Below are positions 1-10,134 of a stretch of DNA of 64,000 nucleotides, one piece after another. Positions within the stretch are counted from its first letter, which is position 1, and every line of letters starts with the position of its first letter. The notes beneath the pieces are model-generated. The model was not told the DNA's origin. It did not search any database and saw nothing but the letters and a program-made list of their open reading frames with translations. Source of the DNA: Niallia taxi (GTDB lineage: Bacteria; Bacillota; Bacilli; Bacillales; Cytobacillaceae); contig NZ_RZTZ01000015.1 in the NCBI RefSeq assembly GCF_004005475.1, positions 36,162 to 100,161 on the forward strand. The letters run 5' to 3'. The position numbers and the translations under genes were made by a program.

Positions 1-50
1 GGTTATCTGAAGAAAAAAAAGTGTTAGAAAATCTGACAGGGGTGGTTGAA

Positions 51-3000
51 ATGACGTACAACCAATTAGCTAAAGCACAAGGTCTATACCGACCTGAATT
101 TGAACATGATGCGTGTGGAATCGGGTTATTTGCTCATATTAAGGGGATGGCAACTCACGACATCGTTTCAAAAGGACTAAGCATGCTTTGTAAACTAGAT
201 CATCGCGGCGGTCAAGGTAGCGATCCGTTAACAGGAGACGGCTCAGGATTAATGGTTCAAATACCAGATGCTTTTTTCCGCAAGGAGATAGTGGATTTTG
301 AATTGCCTGAACGAGGACAATATGGTGTCGGAATGGTTTTCTTTTCAAAGGATGATCCAAACAGACATGAAATTGAGAATAAAATCAATGAATATATTGA
401 GCTTGAGGGCCAGGAGCTTCTCGGGTGGAGAACAGTACCTACAGATGTCAGAAAAATCGGAAAAGTCGCTCAAAAGAGCTGTCCAGTTATTCGACAAGTA
501 TTTATAAAAAATAATAATGGGTTAGAGAAGCTTGGTTTTGAACGCAAGCTTTATATTATCCGTAAATTGTCTGAAAATTGGGGCAAGACTGAAGAAAGAG
601 ACTTTTATTTCGCAAGTCTTTCCACAAGCACAATCGTATATAAAGGGCTTTTAACATCAGATCAGGTGGAAACATTTTATCTTGATGTGCAAGACCCGGA
701 ATTTGTTTCTGCATTCTCAATCGTTCATTCACGTTTCAGTACAAATACATTCCCAAGCTGGGAAAGAGCCCATCCAAACCGCTATTTAATCCATAATGGT
801 GAAATAAATACACTGCGCGGTAACTTTAATGGGATGAAGGCAAGAGAGCAGCAATTCGTTTCCGAAGCTTTCGGTGATGACCTGCAAAAGATACTTCCGA
901 TTTTGGATGCAAACGGAAGTGACTCATCCGTATTTGATAATGCTTTAGAATTCTTTATCCTTTCAGGACGCAAGCCGGCACATGCAGCAATGATGCTTAT
1001 TCCTGAACCTTGGACAGAGAACCCGCATGTAACAGGTGAAAAAAGAGCATTTTATGAGTTTCATAGTGCAATGATGGAGCCTTGGGATGGACCAATGGCA
1101 ATCACATTTACAGACGGAAATCAAATCGGAGCAATCCTTGACCGAAACGGCTTACGTCCAGCACGTTATTATGTAACAAAAGATGATTATATTGTATTTT
1201 CTTCTGAAGTGGGTGTTATCCCTGTAGAAGAAGAAAATATTCTTTATAAAGACCGTTTAAGTCCAGGTAAGATGCTGTTAATCGACTTAGAGGAAGGCAG
1301 AATTATTTCCGACGAAGAGTTGAAAGGACAAATCGCAACAGAGCATCCTTATGAACAGTGGCTTTCAGAGGTTGTTAAACTTGAAACACCAGAAAAAGAA
1401 GAAGCAGAAACTTTCCAAGACTTACTGATAAGACAGAAGGCTTTCGGTTACACATATGAAGACATTCAGAAGAACCTTTTACCAGTTGTATTGGAAGGAA
1501 AAGATCCAATCGGTTCAATGGGTAATGATACACCGCTTGCTGTGTTGTCTGATAAATCTCAATCATTGTTCAGCTACTTCAAGCAGCTGTTCGCACAAGT
1601 AACTAATCCTCCTATTGATGCTATCAGGGAGCATATGGTTACATCCACATTGACATGGTTAGGAGCTGAGAGTAATCTCTTGCATCCAACCGCAGAAAAT
1701 TGCCATCGCATTCAGCTGCAGGGGCCAATCCTTTCTAACGGGGAAATCAGTCAATTAAAAGCAAATAAGCTTAATGGCTTTACTGCACAAAGTTTTTCGG
1801 CAATTTTTACAGAAAATTTAGAAGAAAGTCTACAAGCAATATTAAAACAGGCTGAAGCTGCGATATCAAATGGTGTGAGCTTGCTTGTATTAACAGATAG
1901 AGAAATGAATAAAGAGCAAAAGGCAATTCCTGTTCTTTTGGCAGTCAGTGCACTGCATCAGCATTTAATTGATAAAGGGCTTCGCTCTAAAGCTAGCATT
2001 ATCGTTGAATCCGGAGAAACAAGAGAAGTTCATCACTTCGCCAGCCTAATTGGATTTGGAGCAGATGCAATTAATCCATATTTAGTGTATGCGACATACC
2101 AAAAGGCAATAGAGGACGAATTACTCAACATCTCCTATGAGGAAGCTGTATCACGCTATAATCAAGTTATTACTGAGGGTGTTGTTAAAGTAATGTCCAA
2201 AATGGGCATCTCAACAGTGCAAAGCTATCGCGGCGCACAAATTTTTGAGGCTGTCGGAATTGGTCAGGAAGTGATTGATAAATACTTTGCAGGAACAGTA
2301 TCGCAATTAGGCGGAATTGGTATGGAAACAATCGCTAAGGAGGCAGCAGATAAACATAATGCTGCATATACGAACACTTACGATGAAAGCTTAGATTCTG
2401 GAAGTGAATTCCAATGGAGAAAAGGCGGAGAGCACCATGCCTTTAACCCGAAGACCATTCATACATTGCAATGGGCATGCAGAAGAGCAGATTACGGCTT
2501 ATTTAAGCAGTATTCTGATGCAGCTAATGAAGAAAGACTGAGCTTTTTAAGAAACTTGTTTGCCTTTTCTTCCAATCAAAAATCGATTGCACTGGAAGAA
2601 GTCGAATCGGTTGAATCAATCGTCAAAAGATTTAAAACGGGGGCAATGTCCTTCGGTTCATTAAGCAAGGAAGCGCATGAAACATTGGCAATTGCTATGA
2701 ACCGTCTTGGCGGAAGTTCAAACAGTGGTGAGGGTGGAGAGGATCCAGCTCGCTATGAATTAGATATGAATGGCGATAATAGAATCAGCGCAATTAAACA
2801 AATAGCATCAGGCCGTTTTGGTGTAAAAAGTCATTACTTAATTAATGCAAGAGAACTGCAAATTAAAATGGCACAAGGGGCAAAACCTGGAGAAGGCGGA
2901 CAGCTTCCAGGCAATAAGGTGTACCCATGGGTTGCTGATGTGAGGGGTTCAACTCCTGGTGTTGGTTTGATTTCACCGCCGCCGCATCATGATATTTATT

Positions 3001-4604
3001 CAATTGAGGATTTGGCTCAGCTTATCCATGATTTAAAAAATTCGAATCGTGATGCTCGTATAAGTGTCAAGCTTGTTTCTAAAGGTGGAATTGGCACAAT
3101 TGCTGCAGGTGTGGCAAAAGGTGCTGCAGATGTCATCGTTGTGAGCGGCTATGATGGTGGTACTGGTGCATCACCAAAAACTAGTATTAAGCATACGGGT
3201 CTTCCTTGGGAGCTAGGGTTAGCAGAGGCTCATCAAACATTGATGCTGAATGGATTAAGAAGCAGAGTTGTCTTGGAAACAGACGGCAAGCTGATGACAG
3301 GTAAAGATGTTGTGCTTGCAGCATTGCTGGGTGCAGAGGAATTCGGTTTTGCAACTGCTCCGCTTATCGTTTTAGGCTGTGTTATGATGCGTGCATGTCA
3401 TTTGGATACTTGCCCTGTCGGCATTGCGACACAAAATCCAGATCTTCGATACAAGTTTGCTGGCGACCCAGATCATGTAGTGAACTTCATGCGTTTTGTG
3501 GCAGAAGAGGTTAGAGAGCTTATGGCTCAATTAGGCTTCCGCACTGTTGATGAAATGGTAGGAAGAACAGACGTGTTAACTGTCGGTGAAGCAGCGAAGA
3601 ACCACTGGAAAGCGAAGGATTTAGATTTGACTAAACTTCTTTACCAAGTGGAAGGACAAAGAACATTCCAAACACCGCAAAATCATAAAATTGACGAAAG
3701 TATTGATATGAGAAAAATCCTTCCTGCAGTGGAAAAAGCAATCCACAGCGGGGAAGCAATCGATTTGCACTATCATGTGCGTAACACAGACCGTGTTATC
3801 GGGACGATTGTCGGAAGTGAAATTTCCAAGAAATACGGTGAAAAAGGGCTTCCAGAGGATACAATCAATTTGCATTTATCTGGTTCTGCTGGCCAGAGCT
3901 TAGGTGCGTACATTCCAAAAGGATTGACAATCCGCTTGAACGGCGATGTGAATGATTATGTAGGAAAAGGTTTGTCAGGCGGAAAGATTTCCATTACTAC
4001 ACCATCTGTTGAGTCGTTTTCAGCACAGGATAATGTTATTGCAGGAAATGTGGCATTTTACGGTGCAACTAGCGGTGAAGCGTTCATTAATGGTAAGGCA
4101 GGTGAACGTTTTGCTGTCAGAAACAGTGGTGCAAGCATCGTTGTTGAGGGTATAGGCGATCACGGATTGGAATATATGACTGGTGGAGAAGTAGTTATCC
4201 TTGGAGAAGCAGGCAAAAACTTTGGTGCAGGTATGTCTGGTGGAATTGCTTATGTACTTCCAAGCGATAAAAACAGCTTTGAAAAGCTTTGCAATATGGA
4301 AATGATTTTGCTTGAGGACTTGACAGAAGCAGCTGAAAAGGACAGAGTAAAGTCGCTAATCAAAAAGCATGCAGACGAAACAGGCAGCTTCGCTGCAAAG
4401 CAAGTGTTAGGCAATTGGGAGAAATATATTCACAAGTTCGTGAAAGTAATTCCGAAGGACTACAAGCGTATGATGAATCAAATCCAAGCAGGAATTAATC
4501 TAGGATTATCTCAAGATGAAGCGGAAATGAAGGCATTTGAAAGCAACTCAAACCAAGGCAAAAAAAAACAGCAAACTACTAAAATGACAGTAGCAGTTCG
4601 GTAA
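51..4604 (+). CDS. gltB: Glutamate synthase (NADPH) large subunit
   Basis: Large subunit of the GOGAT heterodimer (called gltA in B. subtilis). It hydrolyses glutamine and adds the ammonia to 2-oxoglutarate. At 1517 aa it is full length. ATG 51 is chosen because AGGGGTGG lies just upstream and it gives the family N-terminus: a short propeptide, then nucleophile Cys22 in DACGIG of the class II amidotransferase domain. A linker domain follows, then the FMN-binding synthase domain (about residues 830-1200) with 3Fe-4S ligands Cys1110, Cys1116 and Cys1121, and a C-terminal GXGXG beta-helix (about 1270-1460). The small subunit follows 16 bp downstream, so the two are one operon. The promoter and any gltC regulator lie outside the window. 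Confidence 0.97.
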   Translation: MTYNQLAKAQGLYRPEFEHDACGIGLFAHIKGMATHDIVSKGLSMLCKLDHRGGQGSDPLTGDGSGLMVQIPDAFFRKEIVDFELPERGQYGVGMVFFSKDDPNRHEIENKINEYIELEGQELLGWRTVPTDVRKIGKVAQKSCPVIRQVFIKNNNGLEKLGFERKLYIIRKLSENWGKTEERDFYFASLSTSTIVYKGLLTSDQVETFYLDVQDPEFVSAFSIVHSRFSTNTFPSWERAHPNRYLIHNGEINTLRGNFNGMKAREQQFVSEAFGDDLQKILPILDANGSDSSVFDNALEFFILSGRKPAHAAMMLIPEPWTENPHVTGEKRAFYEFHSAMMEPWDGPMAITFTDGNQIGAILDRNGLRPARYYVTKDDYIVFSSEVGVIPVEEENILYKDRLSPGKMLLIDLEEGRIISDEELKGQIATEHPYEQWLSEVVKLETPEKEEAETFQDLLIRQKAFGYTYEDIQKNLLPVVLEGKDPIGSMGNDTPLAVLSDKSQSLFSYFKQLFAQVTNPPIDAIREHMVTSTLTWLGAESNLLHPTAENCHRIQLQGPILSNGEISQLKANKLNGFTAQSFSAIFTENLEESLQAILKQAEAAISNGVSLLVLTDREMNKEQKAIPVLLAVSALHQHLIDKGLRSKASIIVESGETREVHHFASLIGFGADAINPYLVYATYQKAIEDELLNISYEEAVSRYNQVITEGVVKVMSKMGISTVQSYRGAQIFEAVGIGQEVIDKYFAGTVSQLGGIGMETIAKEAADKHNAAYTNTYDESLDSGSEFQWRKGGEHHAFNPKTIHTLQWACRRADYGLFKQYSDAANEERLSFLRNLFAFSSNQKSIALEEVESVESIVKRFKTGAMSFGSLSKEAHETLAIAMNRLGGSSNSGEGGEDPARYELDMNGDNRISAIKQIASGRFGVKSHYLINARELQIKMAQGAKPGEGGQLPGNKVYPWVADVRGSTPGVGLISPPPHHDIYSIEDLAQLIHDLKNSNRDARISVKLVSKGGIGTIAAGVAKGAADVIVVSGYDGGTGASPKTSIKHTGLPWELGLAEAHQTLMLNGLRSRVVLETDGKLMTGKDVVLAALLGAEEFGFATAPLIVLGCVMMRACHLDTCPVGIATQNPDLRYKFAGDPDHVVNFMRFVAEEVRELMAQLGFRTVDEMVGRTDVLTVGEAAKNHWKAKDLDLTKLLYQVEGQRTFQTPQNHKIDESIDMRKILPAVEKAIHSGEAIDLHYHVRNTDRVIGTIVGSEISKKYGEKGLPEDTINLHLSGSAGQSLGAYIPKGLTIRLNGDVNDYVGKGLSGGKISITTPSVESFSAQDNVIAGNVAFYGATSGEAFINGKAGERFAVRNSGASIVVEGIGDHGLEYMTGGEVVILGEAGKNFGAGMSGGIAYVLPSDKNSFEKLCNMEMILLEDLTEAAEKDRVKSLIKKHADETGSFAAKQVLGNWEKYIHKFVKVIPKDYKRMMNQIQAGINLGLSQDEAEMKAFESNSNQGKKKQQTTKMTVAVR

Positions 4605-4620
4605 GAAAGGAGAGATACAA

Positions 4621-6111
4621 TTGGGTAAAGCGACGGGGTTTATGGAATATAAAAGAGAGGAAGCGGAAGAACGGTCTCCACTCTCCCGCATTAACGATTT
4701 TAAAAAGTATTCTGCTCCTTTCTCAGACGAGGCGCTAAGCAGACAGGGCGCAAGATGTATGGATTGTGCAACACCATTTTGCCATATCGGGATGGAAATC
4801 GGAGGAAGCACCTCCGGTTGCCCGATTCATAATTTAATACCAGAGTGGAATGATCTTGTTTATAGAGGCAGATGGAAGGATGCACTTGACCGTTTGTTAA
4901 AAACAAATAATTTCCCTGAATTTACAGGAGCAGCCTGTCCGGCACCATGTGAAGGCTCATGTACTGTTGCCATCTCAGATCCTGCAGTAGCAATCAAAAA
5001 TATTGAAAGAACGATTATTGATAAAGGGTTTGAAAACGGCTGGATTTCACCAAGAATTCCACAAAAGCGCACAGGCAAAAAAGTCGCAATTGTCGGAAGC
5101 GGTCCTGCTGGTCTGGCTAGCGCTGATCAGCTTAACCAGGCTGGCCACTCTGTCACAGTGTTCGAACGCTCTGACCGTGCTGGCGGTTTACTGATGTATG
5201 GGATTCCAAACATGAAATTGGAGAAAAAGGATGTAGAAAGAAGAGTCAATCTTTTGACACAGGAAGGTATTGATTTCGTTACAAACACAGAAATCGGCAA
5301 GGATATCACAGCAGAAGAGCTTAAGGCTCAATTTGATGCAGTAATCCTATGTACTGGTGCTCAAAAGCAGAGAGACTTAAAGATAGAAGGCAGAGAATCA
5401 GATGGCGTTCATTTTGCGATGGATTATTTAACACAATCAACGAAAAGTCTGCTTGATCCAAGTGTCGGAACTCCAGAAATCAATGCAGAAGGTAAAGACG
5501 TAATTGTTATCGGCGGCGGTGATACTGGGGCAGACTGTGTTGCTACAGCTCTTCGTCAAAAATGTAAAACAGTAGTTCAGTTCGGTAAGCATCCACAATT
5601 AGGATTAGCACGCGCTACTGAAAATATGTGGCCTGCTTTCCCGCATGTGTTCACATTGGATTATGCTTATGAGGAAGCACAGCAGAAATTCGGCAGAGAT
5701 CCAAGAGAGTACAGCATCCAAACAACAAAATTAGTGAGTGATGAAGAAGGAAAACTGAAGGAGCTTCATACTGTGCAAATGGAAAAAATCAGACAAGAAG
5801 ACGGCAGATTCCTTTTTAAAGAAGTACCAGGAACAGAAAAAGTTTGGCCAGCACAGCTAGTGTTTATTGCAATCGGCTTTGAAGGTCCTGAACAGCCTGT
5901 ACTTGCGCAGTTCGGTGTAGATACATTAAATACGAGAATTGCTGCTAAATATGGCAATTTCGAAACAAATGTAGAAGGTGTATTCGCAGCAGGTGACGCA
6001 AGAAGAGGGCAAAGCTTAATCGTTTGGGCAATAAATGAAGGCAGAGAAGTTGCATATAAAGTAGATCAATATTTAATGGGCGCTTCATGCTTACCAACAG
6101 TTAATGCTTAA
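4621..6111 (+). CDS. gltD: Glutamate synthase small subunit
   Basis: Electron-input subunit of glutamate synthase (gltB in B. subtilis naming). It oxidises NADPH through FAD and passes electrons to the large subunit via iron-sulfur clusters. The 496-aa protein starts at TTG 4621 behind AGGAGAG. The N-terminal Fe-S region has Cys46, Cys49 and Cys54 (CMDC...FC), followed by GCP and a second CPAPCEGSC cysteine cluster. The FAD-binding motif GSGPAG is near residue 159 and the NADPH-binding motif GGGDTGAD near 298. Its length and motifs are those of the standard beta subunit. It is co-transcribed with the large subunit and followed by a clear terminator. Confidence 0.96.
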   Translation: MGKATGFMEYKREEAEERSPLSRINDFKKYSAPFSDEALSRQGARCMDCATPFCHIGMEIGGSTSGCPIHNLIPEWNDLVYRGRWKDALDRLLKTNNFPEFTGAACPAPCEGSCTVAISDPAVAIKNIERTIIDKGFENGWISPRIPQKRTGKKVAIVGSGPAGLASADQLNQAGHSVTVFERSDRAGGLLMYGIPNMKLEKKDVERRVNLLTQEGIDFVTNTEIGKDITAEELKAQFDAVILCTGAQKQRDLKIEGRESDGVHFAMDYLTQSTKSLLDPSVGTPEINAEGKDVIVIGGGDTGADCVATALRQKCKTVVQFGKHPQLGLARATENMWPAFPHVFTLDYAYEEAQQKFGRDPREYSIQTTKLVSDEEGKLKELHTVQMEKIRQEDGRFLFKEVPGTEKVWPAQLVFIAIGFEGPEQPVLAQFGVDTLNTRIAAKYGNFETNVEGVFAAGDARRGQSLIVWAINEGREVAYKVDQYLMGASCLPTVNA

Positions 6112-6120
6112 CATAGAAAT

Positions 6121-6152
6121 GGTATCCCTTAATTGGGATGCCCTTTTTTTTA
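6121..6152 (+). terminator. Rho-independent terminator of the glutamate synthase operon
   Basis: GGTATCCC (6121-6128) pairs with GGGATGCC (6135-6142) through one G-T wobble. A run of nine T follows. Confidence 0.85.
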
Positions 6153-6200
6153 TAAAAAAGCATATTTTTTTCCGAAAAAGGGTAAAAAATTGAAAATGTG

Positions 6201-6229
6201 TTTATCCTTTTTCATCTTAAGTATATAAT
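6201..6229 (+). promoter_or_regulatory. Sigma-A-type promoter for the HD-domain gene
   Basis: A perfect -10 TATAAT (6224-6229) lies 17 bp after a weak -35 TTTATC (6201-6206). This leaves a leader of about 100 nt before TTG 6337. Confidence 0.5.
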
Positions 6230-6336
6230 AGTAAAAAAATTAATGGCAGTCCTATATATGTATCAATGATTTATGTATTTTCTACAACGATAACAACATA
6301 ATTGTAGGTGCTTGCTTATAAGGGGAGTGTCGACTT

Positions 6337-6855
6337 TTGAGAGATGTAAAACTAACAGATATTTTTAACCACCATATTGCGCAAAAGTATATCACCCGTT
6401 CAGGCCTGGCACATGCTCTTGCTGTTGCCTATCATGCATTTGAATTGGCTAAGGAAAAAAAGGTAGATGTTGATATTGCTGCAAAAGCAGGATTTCTTCA
6501 TGATATTGGTCATTACACTTGGTATAAGGATGGAAAATGGGATTATCAATTGTATAAAAAAAATGATATACATCCCATAAAAGGGGCTGAAAGGGCACAT
6601 AAACTGCTGATCAGGCTTGGTGAAAATCCAGTCAAAGCAAAGGAAATTGCCCTCGCTGTCCTGTTTCATACTGACAGCTTCCTGCCTGGAGGAAGTGTTA
6701 CTTTAACTGCGCTGCAGCAGATCGTTAAAGCAGCAGACGAAAAAGACGAAGAGCCAGGCGGGCATCATCATTATCGTACTGTCAGTCTTAAAAAAGCACT
6801 CGATAGTCTTAAGGTGCTTGATGAAAAAATAGATAAGCATTTAGCGCAAGAATAA
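6337..6855 (+). CDS. HD-domain phosphohydrolase-like protein
   Basis: 172-aa cytoplasmic protein of the HD superfamily of metal-dependent phosphohydrolases. Visible metal-ligand elements are His26 (SGLAHALAVA), the HD pair in FLHDIGHY near residue 54, and a later His in VLFHTDSF with an Asp in KAADEKDE. A C-terminal HHHY is also present. The substrate cannot be told; small HD proteins of this size act on nucleotides or phosphate esters. Start TTG 6337 is supported by AGGGGAG nine bases upstream. It stands alone between two terminators. Confidence 0.75.
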   Translation: MRDVKLTDIFNHHIAQKYITRSGLAHALAVAYHAFELAKEKKVDVDIAAKAGFLHDIGHYTWYKDGKWDYQLYKKNDIHPIKGAERAHKLLIRLGENPVKAKEIALAVLFHTDSFLPGGSVTLTALQQIVKAADEKDEEPGGHHHYRTVSLKKALDSLKVLDEKIDKHLAQE

Positions 6856-6864
6856 TGGTTAAAA

Positions 6865-6915
6865 AAAGCGGCAGAGACATAGGCGGAAATGCCTTTTTCT
6901 CTGCCGCTTTGTCCA
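6865..6915 (+). terminator. Rho-independent terminator
   Basis: A 13-bp perfect stem (6865-6877 with 6898-6910) encloses a 20-nt loop containing a smaller hairpin. It ends in TTT with little further T tract, so it may also act on the opposite strand through the A-rich left side. Confidence 0.75.
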
Positions 6916-6981
6916 TTTTTTGTATAAAGCATGCCTGTTCATAAAATAATAATGATAGATCTAACGAACAGGAGATTTATT

Positions 6982-7446
6982 ATGACCGCTAAAGTAATTC
7001 TATATATAAGCTTGTTTTTACCATGGTTTACGTTGCTGTTTGCCAAAAAGCAGCGCATAAAAAAATATATACCAGTAATTATTCTTACTTGCTTATTAAT
7101 GACAATCATTTTTCAAATAGCGTATCAATACAACTGGTGGGTGATTCATACATATATCGTTCCATGGGGTTATATGATAGACGTTAGCTTTGCATATGGA
7201 CTTTTTCCAGTTGGTACGTTTTGGATTTTTTATTTCACAAGTGGGCGCTTCATTTTATTTACAATTACAAATTTGCTTATGGATGCTATTATGGCGTATG
7301 TCGTGTTACCATTGCTTATGAAGCTAGGCATTGCAGAGTACAAGCTGATTGCAAGCTGGCAGTATTTTTTAATCATGTATGGAATTTCCTATATTATCTA
7401 TGGCTATCATATTTGGCAAAAGAAGATTTACAAAGAAGACGCTTAA
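6982..7446 (+). CDS. CBO0543-family-like integral membrane protein
   Basis: 154-aa hydrophobic protein with four to five predicted membrane segments (about residues 3-19, 28-45, 57-75, 80-105, 120-140) and a basic C-terminus. The features YNWWVI, PWG.M.D.SF.YGLFP.GT.WIFYFT and a final WQYF..MYG match my recollection of the CBO0543 membrane family of spore formers, whose function is unknown. ATG 6982 is preferred over upstream in-frame codons because AGGAG (6970-6974) sits seven bases before it. A short hairpin terminator overlaps its last codons. Confidence 0.65.
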   Translation: MTAKVILYISLFLPWFTLLFAKKQRIKKYIPVIILTCLLMTIIFQIAYQYNWWVIHTYIVPWGYMIDVSFAYGLFPVGTFWIFYFTSGRFILFTITNLLMDAIMAYVVLPLLMKLGIAEYKLIASWQYFLIMYGISYIIYGYHIWQKKIYKEDA

Positions 7447-7462
7447 GTCTTCTTTTTTATTT
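7432..7462 (+). terminator. Short terminator overlapping the gene end
   Basis: GAAGAC and GTCTTC flank GCTTAA around the stop codon, extended by A-T pairs and followed by TTTTTTAT. The left arm is inside the coding sequence. Confidence 0.6.
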
Positions 7463-7523
7463 TCCGATATATATTTGATGCTATAATTAATACTCAATAC
7501 TGAATGTAATAGAAGGGAATACA

Positions 7524-9758
7524 ATGACAAGTACCTCTAAATATATAAAAGAATGGCAAACAGCCCTTCAGCAAGAAATTAATTATCTTAAAAAGTTTTC
7601 TAGTTCAAGGATTGCTTTGTTTAATGGACAGTTCCTGCAAACAGCGGAGGACTATACATATTATTTTGAAAGCATAGCTTTTGTAAAAATACCTATTGGT
7701 TCTTCAGTCGTCCTGCACTGGGGAACGGCAAAAATAAATGGCCGTATTTTGTCCTCTGATGGAAAAAGCTTAATAGTTCAAATTGATAAAACAATCGGAG
7801 ATCATGTGACAGAAGCATTTGTTAGCCACGACCCGTGGGAGCTTCTCGAACAGTTGATGATCCGCTTTGATACGATAAAAGAAAACAAGACGAAAGTTTC
7901 GCGAATTAGCAGGCTCATGAATCCTTCCATGCTTGCTAAGCACCCACAGGAAATAAGTAAGAATCATGTTCATGAGCTTTCATTAAGAAGCAAATATAAT
8001 CCAGTAACCTTTGTATGGGGTCCGCCCGGGACTGGAAAAACCTATACATTAGCACGGGTTGCTTTGCAGAAATATTGGAAGGGTAAAAGAATTTTACTGC
8101 TTTCTCAAAGTAATCAGGCAGTTGACGTTCTTATGAAGGAAATTACTAGCACTGCAAAAAGCAAGGATCGGTTTAAGCTTGGTGATATTCTTCGTTATGG
8201 TGGAAATGGTGGAGAAGTGGAGCTTGCAGAGGAAAAGATTACGACAAGTGCACTGCTAGATGAGAAGGATAAAGGATTAGCACTTCAAAAGCAAGAATTG
8301 CTGGATGAGAAAAATAAGCTGAAAAAGGACTTAGCCAGATCCTTCAGTAGCAGAGATTCACAAAGTCTTCTCACAATGGAAGAACAACTAGCAAGAGTAA
8401 TGGAGAAAATTCGAAAAAGAGAGCTTCAATTTGTTAAAAAGGCAATGGTCGTTGGCACTACATTGGCTAAAGCTGCGACAGATGCAACCATATATGAGGA
8501 TAATTATGACCTTGTTTTGCTTGATGAAGCATCCATGGCATATGTCCCGCAAATAGCCTTTGCCGCCTCGCTCGGAAAACGAATGATTGTTTGCGGTGAT
8601 TTTAAACAGCTTCCGCCAATTGCTGCTAGCAGAAGTGAAGCGGTGAATAAATGGCTGAAGGAAGACATCTTTAATGCATCTGGTGTTGCTGACAGTGTGG
8701 CATCAGGCAAGCTGCACCAGCACTTGCTATTACTGAACGAGCAGAGGCGTATGCACCCGTCTATTTCTTCTTTTACAAATAAGCATATTTACCATTCCCT
8801 TGTAACAGATCATCCAACAGTAGCTCGCTCAAGAAAAGCCATTACAGAAAAAGCGCCGTTTCCTATGGAAGCAAATATCCTGATGGATACAAGCGGGTTT
8901 GGCCATTATAGTGGCTTTGAAAAAGGAACAAAATCAAGAACAAATCTTTTTCATATTCTTATAGCATTACAGCTCATGGCCGAAGCATGGAAAAGCGGGA
9001 TAAAAAGCATTGGATATGTGACACCATACAGAGCGCAAAGTGAGCTTATGGATGCCGTTGCGTCTGAGCTGTTTCCAAAGCAAATGGCTGACAACAGTTT
9101 TCTTGTTGCGACAGTCCATCGATTTCAAGGCAGCGAAAGGGATATGATTATTTTCGACAGTACAGAAGGTTATCCACATGAGCGTCCAGGCATGCTGCTG
9201 CTCGGTAAAGATAGTGAGCGATTATTGAACGTAGCTGTCACAAGATCAAAGGGAAAATTTATTCATATTGCCAATTGCGATTTTCTTAGAAAAAGAGTTG
9301 GCAGAGACAAAGCTGTCAGAAAGCTTGTTGAACATCAGCTCGCTGAGAATTTATTAGTGAAGGAAGCGGAAATCGGTACTTGGGTTAAAGCAAGCCACCC
9401 TTATGTAAAATGGCAGCATGCCAGAAATGTAAAAGATATCTCACAAGATATTAAGCATGCAAAAACAGTATGTATTGTTATGCCTGAAAATAGTAATCCG
9501 CCAATTGAATGGCTGCAGCTTCTTGATCATGTGGCAGAATATCCAAAATGCAAAATATATGGACAAGCCAAGTGGGCAAAAACAAGAGGAGCTAAAAGCT
9601 TACCTTATGATGGCGGGTTCCCTTTCGTCATCATTGATGAACAAATTGTGTGGATTGGTCATCCCTTGCAGCTTGTGCCAGGGGCGAAGCCACCGTCGAT
9701 TGCCGTCAGAATGGAGTCAAAACAGCTTGCCGCCTATTTACTTAAACAGCTATCTTAA
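7524..9758 (+). CDS. SF1 (UPF1/DNA2-like) helicase, AAA-domain protein
   Basis: 744-aa putative ATP-dependent nucleic-acid helicase. The Walker A motif is GPPGTGKT (residues 166-173). Further SF1 motifs are LLSQSNQAVDVL (Ia), LLDEASMAYVPQ (Walker B, DEAS), GDFKQLPPIA (III), NEQRRMHP (IV), VTPYRAQ and TVHRFQGSERD (V), and LNVAVTRSK (VI). This motif set is typical of the SF1B UPF1-like group. The N-terminal 150 residues look like an OB/barrel domain and the C-terminal 150 residues (from about 600) resemble a PLD/nuclease-like appended domain, which is inference. A coiled region (about 255-300) interrupts the first RecA domain. ATG 7524 follows GAAGGGA. The specific role is unknown. Confidence 0.85.
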   Translation: MTSTSKYIKEWQTALQQEINYLKKFSSSRIALFNGQFLQTAEDYTYYFESIAFVKIPIGSSVVLHWGTAKINGRILSSDGKSLIVQIDKTIGDHVTEAFVSHDPWELLEQLMIRFDTIKENKTKVSRISRLMNPSMLAKHPQEISKNHVHELSLRSKYNPVTFVWGPPGTGKTYTLARVALQKYWKGKRILLLSQSNQAVDVLMKEITSTAKSKDRFKLGDILRYGGNGGEVELAEEKITTSALLDEKDKGLALQKQELLDEKNKLKKDLARSFSSRDSQSLLTMEEQLARVMEKIRKRELQFVKKAMVVGTTLAKAATDATIYEDNYDLVLLDEASMAYVPQIAFAASLGKRMIVCGDFKQLPPIAASRSEAVNKWLKEDIFNASGVADSVASGKLHQHLLLLNEQRRMHPSISSFTNKHIYHSLVTDHPTVARSRKAITEKAPFPMEANILMDTSGFGHYSGFEKGTKSRTNLFHILIALQLMAEAWKSGIKSIGYVTPYRAQSELMDAVASELFPKQMADNSFLVATVHRFQGSERDMIIFDSTEGYPHERPGMLLLGKDSERLLNVAVTRSKGKFIHIANCDFLRKRVGRDKAVRKLVEHQLAENLLVKEAEIGTWVKASHPYVKWQHARNVKDISQDIKHAKTVCIVMPENSNPPIEWLQLLDHVAEYPKCKIYGQAKWAKTRGAKSLPYDGGFPFVIIDEQIVWIGHPLQLVPGAKPPSIAVRMESKQLAAYLLKQLS

Positions 9759-9838
9759 TATTTTTTGATGGACTGTTTACAGCGTTGACGGAAACGATGT
9801 ATCATTTAAAGGTAGTTGTAATCATAGGAGGGGTATAA

Positions 9839-10045
9839 ATGACGTTAAAAGACACACTTGCACAAGTTTTAACAAGTGATGAGGCAGTCAGTAAATCAAT
9901 GGAAACATATGACAGTGAAGGATATATCATAATCGCAGACAAGGAAGAACAGCAGCAGGTTCTTTCCAAATTAGAAGAAAATGATTTTTATGTGTATGAC
10001 GAACAATTTATAGACGGAGTATACCGAATATACATTGAGTTGTAA
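9839..10045 (+). CDS. Small acidic protein of unknown function (68 aa)
   Basis: The ORF has an excellent ribosome site (AGGAGGGG eight bases before ATG 9839) and typical codon use, so it is very likely expressed. The product is acidic and soluble, without signal peptide or cysteines. The pattern of a helix, then YDSEGYIIIADKEEQQQVL, a helix, and YVYDEQFIDGVYRIYIEL suggests a small alpha/beta fold. I do not recognise the family. A weak promoter (TTTACA, 18 bp, TATCAT) can be read just upstream. Confidence 0.7.
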   Translation: MTLKDTLAQVLTSDEAVSKSMETYDSEGYIIIADKEEQQQVLSKLEENDFYVYDEQFIDGVYRIYIEL

Positions 10046-10134
10046 TAAAAGGCAGGCAATCATTTAGCTTAAATTTGTTTATTTATATCTCTTTATGTAC
10101 AATTAATTCGTCAAGTATATTGGAGGTGTAAATA